A stretch of 64,000 nucleotides of DNA from Thermogutta terrifontis (GTDB lineage Bacteria; Planctomycetota; Planctomycetia; Pirellulales; Thermoguttaceae). The notes under the pieces were generated by a model, which had not been told where the DNA came from, did not search any database, and worked only from the letters and a program-made list of their open reading frames with translations. The position numbers and the translations under genes were made by a program. Where the stretch lies: NCBI RefSeq assembly GCF_002277955.1, contig NZ_CP018477.1, positions 124,001 through 188,000 of the forward strand. The letters run 5' to 3'. This document shows positions 58,251 through 64,000 of the stretch, piece after piece. How positions within the stretch are numbered: the first letter of the stretch is position 1; every line of letters begins with the position of its first letter.

Positions 58251-59456
58251 ATGGAAGCTCAACTGTCCCGTCTTGCCTGCGCCCTTCTTGTCGTCGCCAC
58301 CGCGGCGGGAGCGTCCTATCCCACCCCTAATTTCATCATCCATTGCCAGGATCCCCAGCTTGCCCGGGAGCTTGGCGAAGCCGCGGAAAAATATCGAAAA
58401 GAGCTAGCGCAATTGTGGCTGGGGCGCACGCTGCCTGATTGGTCTCGGCCGTGCCCGGTGACGGTCCACGTGGGACCAAACCTTGGAGCTGGGGGGGCCA
58501 CGACGTTCGTTTTCGATCGGGGAGAAGTTTACGGTTGGAAAATGACGATCCAGGGGTCCCGGGAACGGCTCCTGGACTCGGTGCTTCCCCACGAGATCAC
58601 CCATATGATCCTGGCCAGCCACTTTCGCCAGCCGCTGCCCCGCTGGGCGGACGAGGGAGCCGCCACCACGGTGGAGCACATCAGCGAAAGGGAAAAGCAT
58701 CGTCGCATGCTCCTCGAATTTCTCCGCACCCGGCGGGGAATTCCCTTCCGTCACATGTTCGCCATGGAAGAATACCCCCAGGATATCATGCCGCTTTATG
58801 CCCAGGGGTACACACTCGCCGAGTTTCTCATTCAGCAGGGGGGACATCGCAAATTCATTCAGTTCCTGGAAGATGGCCTCAAGGACAACAATTGGGACGC
58901 TGCCCTGGCCAGGCATTACCCGTACCAGGACCTGGGTCGGCTGCAGTTAAGCTGGGTGGACTGGGTTGCCCGGGGCTTTCCCCAGCTTGCCCCGGTGTCT
59001 ATGCCGACGGCACCGGAAGCCACACTCGTGGCGGCGAATCTTGGCGGTACCACGTCTGACTGGCGGGCGAAAGGGTCATCGCAGGGTGTGGTATCTTCCA
59101 TCTACCAGCAGTTGGCAGCGTCCCCACTTGAAGTGGGGGCTTCCGCTGCCGGAAGTCCATCCAATTCGGGACAACTCGTCGCTGGTGGGCCGGGGGATGG
59201 TCCACGATATGATCCGTATAATCCCCCTCTGGTGGACGTTTCTGGGTGGCGTCCGTCGCCGATGGTGTCACCGCTTAGCGCCCAGGGAGTCTCGGTCGCT
59301 CCAGGACGGCAATCTGGGGATTGCGGGTGTGGCGGGACGTCGGCTGAGCTTCAGAATTCCAAGCCTGTGCTCCAAAACGAGGTGGCCTATCCCCAGACGG
59401 CAGAGGGGGCATCCAAGGTCCTTATGGAGTGGAACAGTCCCACCGTGTGGCGGTGA
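58251..59456 (+). CDS. Secreted gluzincin-type metallopeptidase
   Basis: The 401-residue protein has a short Sec-like signal (residues 1-21, ALLVVATAAGAS). The zinc motif HEITH spans 114-118, and a Glu at 135 (RWADEGAA), 17 residues downstream, is the expected third ligand, as in M1-like and DUF1570-type gluzincins. Residues about 150-250 remain helical. The last about 120 residues are a Ser/Pro/Gly-rich tail. Substrate and exact family are unresolved. It is downstream of the repeat array and unlinked to the ribosomal genes that follow. Confidence 0.83.
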   Translation: MEAQLSRLACALLVVATAAGASYPTPNFIIHCQDPQLARELGEAAEKYRKELAQLWLGRTLPDWSRPCPVTVHVGPNLGAGGATTFVFDRGEVYGWKMTIQGSRERLLDSVLPHEITHMILASHFRQPLPRWADEGAATTVEHISEREKHRRMLLEFLRTRRGIPFRHMFAMEEYPQDIMPLYAQGYTLAEFLIQQGGHRKFIQFLEDGLKDNNWDAALARHYPYQDLGRLQLSWVDWVARGFPQLAPVSMPTAPEATLVAANLGGTTSDWRAKGSSQGVVSSIYQQLAASPLEVGASAAGSPSNSGQLVAGGPGDGPRYDPYNPPLVDVSGWRPSPMVSPLSAQGVSVAPGRQSGDCGCGGTSAELQNSKPVLQNEVAYPQTAEGASKVLMEWNSPTVWR

Positions 59457-59609
59457 AGATATTGGGCAACGCCGTGTTTCTCGAACGGTTTTCACATGCT
59501 GTCGCGGCATGAAAGTTGGGCAATGGCGATTTCCGGAATGCGTTGAAGTCAAGGGCGAAAAACTCCAGCAACACGCCTTCGACAGCACGCCAACCATTAG
59601 CCAGCCGGT
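59457..59609. other. Region after the metallopeptidase, no feature supported
   Basis: A weak hairpin CATGC...GCATG occurs around 59496-59512 but has no T-run. No gene is supported. The remainder, up to 59694, contains a partial palindrome element. Confidence 0.3.
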
Positions 59610-59694
59610 CAGGCATTAGTCGGGGCGATTCACGAATCACCACTGCGGTAGGGATAATTCATGAATTGCCCCTCCAATGCCAAAGTGGGGATCG
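59610..59694. repeat. Decayed palindrome element
   Basis: A degenerate GGGGCGATTCACGAATCACC and then a GGTAGGGATAATTCATG palindrome (59647-59675) are followed by GCCAAAGTGGGGATCGGC (59680-59697), which resembles an inverted element end. The other end is not recognisable. Confidence 0.6.
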
Positions 59695-59914
59695 GCGAAG
59701 TAGGCTCCCTATTGAAAGAACCAGCCGCATCTGGCACACTTAAATTTTTGCCCTCCCCGTATGTCGCCCCCGTTATCGTGCCGGGTGCGGGACCGATCCG
59801 GTAGCCGAAGGGAAGACTGCGGGGCATCAGCCACAATAGTGGACACAATCCATAGACCGAAAAATTGCGGCTAACTCGCGTACACAATTAAAGCTAGAGA
59901 GGGAGAGTGAGTCC

Positions 59915-60343
59915 GTGGCCGTTCGTATTCGCATGAAAAGATTTGGCCGAAAGCACCGTCCGTTCTTCCGCATCTGCGCCACAGATGCGCGGGCGCCGAG
60001 GGACGGTCGGGTGATCGAGGTGCTGGGAACGTATGACCCGATGATCCCGTTGACGGACGCGCGGGTCACGCTCAACTTCGAGCGGGTTCAGTACTGGTTG
60101 AGTGTGGGTGCGCAGCCCAGTGAAAAGGTGAAAATCCTTCTGAAGAAATACGGTCCGAACGGTACCCATCTGGAAAAGCAGCGGGAAGCCGTGGAAAAGT
60201 TGCGGCAGATGCAGGCAGCCCGCAAGGCAGCGGCGGAACATGCATTGGTCCTGGCGGAGCAGAAGAAGGCCGCCAAGAAAGCCCTGGAAGAGGCTGCCCG
60301 CGCTGCGGAGGCCGAAGCTGCTGAAGAGGCGTCCGCTGAGTGA
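59915..60343 (+). CDS. rpsP: 30S ribosomal protein bS16 with long charged C-terminus
   Basis: GTG 59915 with GGGAGAGTGAG upstream gives 142 residues. Residues 1-82 match bS16 (AVRIRMKRFGRKHRPFFRI, RVIEVLGTYDPM, RVQYWLSVGAQPS). The remaining about 55 residues are an Ala/Lys/Glu-rich helix-like extension beyond the usual 80-90 residues. It starts the rpsP-trmD-rplS group, with only three bases before trmD. In many bacteria rimM separates rpsP and trmD; none is present here. Confidence 0.96.
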   Translation: MAVRIRMKRFGRKHRPFFRICATDARAPRDGRVIEVLGTYDPMIPLTDARVTLNFERVQYWLSVGAQPSEKVKILLKKYGPNGTHLEKQREAVEKLRQMQAARKAAAEHALVLAEQKKAAKKALEEAARAAEAEAAEEASAE

Positions 60344-60346
60344 TCC

Positions 60347-61168
60347 ATGCGGATTGATGTTCTGACGCTGTTCCCGGAAATATTTCACAGCTACCTTGGG
60401 CAGAGCGTCCTGAAAAAAGCGATCGAGCGGGGGCTGGTGGAGATTCATCTCCATAACATCCGCGATTGGAGTCACGACAAGAAGCACCACAAGGTGGACG
60501 ATCGGCCGTTCGGCGGCGGACCCGGAATGGTGCTCATGGCGCCGCCCGTTGTCGAGTGCGTCGAGGCAGTCCAGGCGATGGCCGATCAGCCGGGCCACCT
60601 GGTCATGCTGACGCCCCAGGGACGAAAACTCAATCAGGCAATTGTGGAGGAACTGGCGCAGTATCCGCGGCTGTTGCTTTTATGCGGGCGGTACGAGGGG
60701 TTTGACGAAAGAATCCGACTCATTTTGAAACCCGATGAAATTTCCATCGGGGATTACGTGCTCAATGGGGGCGAGGTGGCGGCCATGGTGGTGATCGACG
60801 CCGTGATCCGTCTCGTCCCCGGAGTACTGGGAGACGAGGAAAGCAGTCGCCAGGACTCGTTTTCCGGTCCTGAAAGATTGCTGGACCACGCCCAGTACAC
60901 CCGGCCGAGGTGTTATCGGGGTTACGAAGTCCCGGCTGTGCTGCTCAGCGGCAACCACCGGGCAATCGAACGGTGGCGGCTGATGGATCGGCGTCGCCGC
61001 ACCGAAGAACGACGGCGTGATCTGCTGGATTCAACGACTCCCAGGTCGGGAGAGAGTACACAGGACGAAAAAGCCTCCAAGAATTCGCTTGGCGGGTGTG
61101 GCGACGGAGGTTCAAACGCTGAAAGCTGTGCCACAGAAAGCCAGAAGAATTCAGAAAAAGGTAGTTAA
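60347..61168 (+). CDS. trmD: tRNA (guanine37-N1)-methyltransferase TrmD
   Basis: The 273-residue protein has the trefoil-knot signatures [13 protein letters not shown] and [37 protein letters not shown] near the start and [13 protein letters not shown]. It makes m1G37, which prevents frameshifting. A Ser/Glu/Lys-rich C-terminal tail of about 35 residues exceeds the usual length. It starts three bases after rpsP. Confidence 0.96.
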   Translation: MRIDVLTLFPEIFHSYLGQSVLKKAIERGLVEIHLHNIRDWSHDKKHHKVDDRPFGGGPGMVLMAPPVVECVEAVQAMADQPGHLVMLTPQGRKLNQAIVEELAQYPRLLLLCGRYEGFDERIRLILKPDEISIGDYVLNGGEVAAMVVIDAVIRLVPGVLGDEESSRQDSFSGPERLLDHAQYTRPRCYRGYEVPAVLLSGNHRAIERWRLMDRRRRTEERRRDLLDSTTPRSGESTQDEKASKNSLGGCGDGGSNAESCATESQKNSEKGS

Positions 61169-61188
61169 GCATAAATCAGAGGCCTGCC

Positions 61189-61626
61189 ATGAACAAAGGT
61201 GAACTGTTAAAGGCGGTTGAGCAACCCTGCTTGAAAACGGATATCCCCTATTTTGAAGTGGGGGATACCGTGGACGTCCATTGCCGGATCATCGAAGGCA
61301 ACAACGAGCGCATCCAGATCTTCAGCGGTGTGGTCATCGCCCGCAGCGGAAGTGGCACGCGGGAAATGTTCACGGTGCGGCGAATTGTCCAGGGCGAAGG
61401 TGTGGAACGAAAGTTCCCGCTCCATTCCCCTCGAATCGCCAAAATCGAGGTGAAGCGGACGGCCATCGTTCGTCGCGCAAAACTGTACTTCCTCCGCGAT
61501 CGGGTGGGCAAAGCCGTGCGCCTGCGCGAACGGCGTCCCGATCAGATGCAAAAGCGGTTCAATCGGGAACGCGCCTACTGGGCCAAGCGGGGCGGTCAAC
61601 CCGTGGAGCAGACAACCTCTGCGTGA
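61189..61626 (+). CDS. rplS: 50S ribosomal protein bL19
   Basis: The 145-residue product contains [63 protein letters not shown] and [19 protein letters not shown], the bL19 core. A short extension follows. It lies 20 bases after trmD, completing the ribosomal group; rnhB, found here in some bacteria, is not present. Confidence 0.97.
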   Translation: MNKGELLKAVEQPCLKTDIPYFEVGDTVDVHCRIIEGNNERIQIFSGVVIARSGSGTREMFTVRRIVQGEGVERKFPLHSPRIAKIEVKRTAIVRRAKLYFLRDRVGKAVRLRERRPDQMQKRFNRERAYWAKRGGQPVEQTTSA

Positions 61627-61776
61627 TCACCGCTGGCTGCACCGAACCGGCAGGCGGACCACAAACACCGCTGAATTGGTGTGGGAGACGTCCGCGTGGT
61701 CCCGGACAACCCAAGAATGGCAAAGCGACAGCGGCACGAAAAGTTTTCGCTTTGGTCTTGGTTAAAAAGAATAACC

Positions 61777-61811
61777 CGCGAGATGGCGTTGACCATCTCG
61801 CGATTTGTTTT
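61777..61811 (+). terminator. Intrinsic terminator after rplS
   Basis: A perfect 10-base stem CGCGAGATGG (61777-61786) / CCATCTCGCG (61793-61802) with loop CGTTGA precedes ATTTGTTTTTT. It ends the rpsP-trmD-rplS unit about 150 bases after rplS. It also shows that the YraN-type gene should not start upstream of it. Confidence 0.88.
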
Positions 61812-61866
61812 TTGGGGCGAAAAGCTCCCTGGATCATGGGGGGAAAGCCGCGAGTCTTACGATTGC

Positions 61867-62259
61867 GTGAATCACAATCGGCCTCCGCGGAATTCCCGCA
61901 GGATGCTGGGCGATGTGAGTGAGGCAGCCGCCTGTCGCTTCCTTGTTCAGCGTGGTTATCAAATCCTCGCGCGAAATGTTCGGTTCCGCTCTGGCGAAGT
62001 GGACATCGTGGCCACCGATGGGAAAACGTGGATCTTTGTGGAAGTGCGTTCCCGCCGTTTGGACTCTGATCCTGATATTGCAGAAACCGTGACGACGGCC
62101 AAGCAGCGTCGCGTGATCCGGGCGGCTTTGCAGTACCTGAGGTCACACGGTGGTCCACGGCGACCGATGCGGTTCGATGTGATCACCGTGCTCTGGCCGA
62201 AAAACGACATCGACATTCCCAAAATCACCCATTGGGAGTCCGCGTTCGGCTGCGACTGA
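61867..62259 (+). CDS. yraN: YraN (UPF0102) family protein
   Basis: The conserved part begins RRMLGDVSEAAACRFLVQRGYQILARNVRFRSGEVDIVATDGKTWIFVEVRSR, characteristic of YraN/UPF0102, a predicted endonuclease-like fold with the catalytic-type acidic and EVR motifs. I place the start at GTG 61867, giving 130 residues, close to the family's about 120. ATG 61903 is also possible. Longer starts at 61681 or 61717 would run through the perfect terminator at 61777-61802. The function is unknown; the downstream position relative to rplS is conserved in many bacteria. Confidence 0.82.
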   Translation: MNHNRPPRNSRRMLGDVSEAAACRFLVQRGYQILARNVRFRSGEVDIVATDGKTWIFVEVRSRRLDSDPDIAETVTTAKQRRVIRAALQYLRSHGGPRRPMRFDVITVLWPKNDIDIPKITHWESAFGCD

Positions 62260-62377
62260 GGGAGCGAAAATTTTCCCCCGCTGTGCGTTCCGGGGTCAAA
62301 GGGCAAACCCGGCGGTAGCAGAACACTTCAATTGCGGGAACGCTTGCAGATTGGGAATCTCTTTTCATCCCGGTCCT

Positions 62378-62758
62378 TCAGCGCGGTTTGCGGGGAAAAC
62401 CGGCCATCACGGCGGTTTCCACGTCGTCATAGACGGGAAGTCTCCGAATCAGCCCCGTCACTTCCAGGGCCCGGCGATTGTTCGGGGAGACGTGGCACAG
62501 GCGAACGAGTCCTCCTCGCGCTTCCAGGTTCCTCTGCAACTTCACGAGTTGGCCAATCAAAAAAGAGTTCAACAACTGGATTCCATCCAGACAGAGGATG
62601 ACCCGATTCACCAAACAGCGTTCGAGCAACTGACACAGCTCGTCGGCCAAGGGGACAAGTTCCGAAGTGCCTTCCCCGCGGGGAACAGGCCGCACGATAA
62701 GCCAGCCTTCTCCCCGCATGACTTCCAGATCCCAGCCTAGCGTCGTCTGCGCGTTCAT
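62378..62758 (-). CDS. STAS-domain (anti-anti-sigma-like) protein
   Basis: The 126-residue protein starts at ATG 62758 after AGGAGTCGGTC on the minus strand. Its core VILCLDGIQLLNSFLIGQLVKLQRNLEARGGLVRLCHVSP and LEVTGLIRRLPVYDD resemble the STAS domain of SpoIIAA/RsbV. The Ser in LLNSFLIGQL is the likely phosphorylation site. RsbV-type proteins are phosphorylated by RsbW-like kinases. The receiver-ATPase at 10116 is a candidate class of partner, although distance makes linkage speculative. Confidence 0.88.
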   Translation of the reverse strand: MNAQTTLGWDLEVMRGEGWLIVRPVPRGEGTSELVPLADELCQLLERCLVNRVILCLDGIQLLNSFLIGQLVKLQRNLEARGGLVRLCHVSPNNRRALEVTGLIRRLPVYDDVETAVMAGFPRKPR

Positions 62759-63150
62759 GACCGACTCCTTTCTCCCTCCCACCAAACAACACGGACAAGA
62801 CTCAAGCCCCCGGGAGCCGCTGCCAAGACAAGGATGCAACTTCAACGGCTGGTCCTGGAGATTTATTCTCGCCTTGGGGCCTCGCTGCGCCAATAACCTG
62901 GCCGAGGGGGAAATCTTACCTGTATTGCCTACTCATTCCATGTTCGCAGGCCGCTTCCGAACGGTTTTCCACAACGGGGGACCAAGTGGCTTGACAGAAG
63001 GTTTTGCAGCGAAGCGAGACGCAGACCTCGCAAAGCACCACTTCAAGCTGGAAGCAACTCACGGTATCGGTCTGGGCGTGCGCGACAACCAGGCCAAGCA
63101 ATTCCAACAAGCAGAGCAGCATTCCGGTTTGGGGTTGGTCGGCACCGACC
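62759..63150. other. Intergenic region before element copy C
   Basis: About 390 bases without a convincing gene. Both strands are partly open, but neither has a ribosome binding site or recognisable composition. It ends directly at the TGAC edge of the mobile element at 63151. Confidence 0.3.
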
Positions 63151-63670
63151 TGACTTATCCCCACTTTTACAAAACCCTACGACATCCCACGGGCACCACG
63201 TATCGTAGGGGCAATTCATGAATTGCCCCTACCCGGGAATCGTTTTCGTGATCTCGGCAAAACAACCGCAAGCGCGAAGGTTGTGAAGGCTAAAGCCTTC
63301 ACCGAAAAGCGGCGATGAATCGCCGCACTCCATGGAGTGCGGGGCTTTAGCCCCGCTTTCCACGCGGGACTTCAGTCCCCGGCGGGAGGGCAATGGATGA
63401 TCGAACGGTGAATGACGGACCTGACGAACGGGTGCCTCCGAGAGGGGGACCCGACGGGCAGATCCCTCCGAAATTTTTTCGGAGGGGCACGCTTGTCGTG
63501 CCCGGCGAAAGCCAGAGGATCATCCATGTTGGAACCGCGGACCTGACAAGCAGGACCCTCCACGAGGCGGACCTGACAAGCAGTGCCCGCCGGGTCGTAT
63601 TTCGCTCCCACGCGAACCCCTGTGAAGGTCCGCGCCCCCGTGGGCGAGGGAAAAGAGGGGATGAGTCAGG
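63151..63670 (+). mobile_element. Palindrome element, copy C, with inverted ends
   Basis: The left end TGACTTATCCCCACTTTT (63151-63168) and right end AAAAGAGGGGATGAGTCA (about 63651-63668) match in 16 of 18 positions after inversion. Inside: GTAGGGGCAATTCATG palindrome (about 63204-63231), the five-hairpin block in reverse order (about 63282-63380), a GGGCACG-type hairpin and GGACCTGACAAGCAG hairpins. The bases next to the ends, GCACCGACC and GCAATGACA, agree at only 6 of 9 positions, so a target duplication is not clear here. Confidence 0.78.
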
Positions 63671-63876
63671 GCAATGACAGGTGGATGAGAGGACGTGTCA
63701 AACTTACAATAGCCACCGGCGTGCATGCAGGGTTCTGAGAACGAACTCGTTCTTTTCTCGGTGGAACACGGAAGTGAATTGTTTTTGCCAGGATCAAAAA
63801 GACAGGCTCTGACTCAGCATGACAGATGCGCACAGCGCGGGGTGTTACTGTGATGGTCGGGGAGAGGAGCCGTTCC

Positions 63877-64000
63877 ATGAGCAGATTCCAACCTTGGGCG
63901 TTCGTCCTCATGGTGGGCGCACTTCTGATGGGCACGGTTTGCCGCGGCCAGAGTCAGGCCGCGGAGGCCCGTCCGTCAAGGCCCAACGTGATTCTCATCA
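63877..64000 (+). CDS. Sulfatase, N-terminal fragment at right edge
   Basis: From ATG 63877, preceded by GGAGAGGAG, 41 residues are visible before the window ends. A Sec-like signal (VLMVGALLMGTVCRG) is followed by RPNVILI, the opening of the sulfatase alkaline-phosphatase-like fold. The catalytic Cys/Ser-formylglycine site lies beyond the edge. Planctomycetes carry many secreted sulfatases. An upstream ATG at 63853 is in frame but would overlap the ribosome binding site. Confidence 0.82.
   Translation, partial: MSRFQPWAFVLMVGALLMGTVCRGQSQAAEARPSRPNVILI

Noticed and set aside
61681-61866. Extended N-terminus for the YraN-family protein
   Set aside because: It would include a perfect intrinsic terminator and lies outside the family's conserved length.
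62667-63221. Open frame on the plus strand between the STAS gene and element C
   Set aside because: No ribosome binding site, no domain, and its end runs into the inverted repeat of the element.

Overview
The window looks like a stretch of a planctomycete chromosome, moderately GC-rich and plausibly from the Pirellulales/Thermogutta side of the phylum. This is inferred from gene content. It carries large secreted proteins with VWA, Gly/Met-rich and beta-helix regions, the start of a sulfatase, HEAT-repeat membrane proteins, twin-arginine signal proteins, a CHASE-PAS hybrid histidine kinase and wide intergenic gaps. No rRNA, tRNA, CRISPR array or intact transposase gene was seen.

Layout. 1-7.1 kb: a HEAT-repeat membrane protein cut by the left edge, a Tat-signal protein, an MFS/acyltransferase/acyl-ACP synthetase fusion and a TM2 protein. 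7.2-15 kb (minus strand): a secreted beta-helix protein, then a receiver-ATPase regulator beside a hybrid histidine kinase. 15-21 kb: HrpA-type helicase, ferritin, cupin. 21-32 kb: a very acidic secreted protein, a giant VWA/secretin-N-like protein and a convergent secreted glycoside-hydrolase-like protein, the last two separated by a shared terminator. 32-34.3 kb: lipoate ligase family protein and a HEAT-repeat protein. 34.4-37.3 kb: an AT-richer island with two translationally coupled genes, a Tat/membrane protein with a YaaW-like C-terminus and a compact SNF2-type helicase. 37.3-43.8 kb: nitroreductase, lutABC-type lactate oxidation genes and a large alpha/beta hydrolase. 44.6-51 kb: galactokinase, RmlD-like reductase, GT2 glycosyltransferase, FliM and ProA. 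52-56.8 kb: prephenate dehydrogenase, a PurS-PurL fusion and PurQ. 58-64 kb: a HExxH metallopeptidase, rpsP-trmD-rplS, a YraN-family protein, a STAS protein and the start of a sulfatase.

The most unusual content is non-coding. At least nine intergenic regions contain dispersed, hairpin-rich repeats built from a small kit of palindromes whose loops are constant while their stems differ by compensating changes. Several are enclosed by inverted ends resembling TGAC..ATCCCCACTTTT. Two short copies (20267-20535 and 38230-38485) are flanked by exact 9-bp direct repeats, the signature of transposition. They look like a family of non-autonomous, MITE-like elements that gain hairpin modules. One array has fused to the end of purQ and supplies its stop codon.

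The second candidate for new biology is the 34.4-37.3 kb gene pair, which has its own promoter-like sequence and foreign-looking composition and could be a defence or DNA-processing module. That role is inference only.
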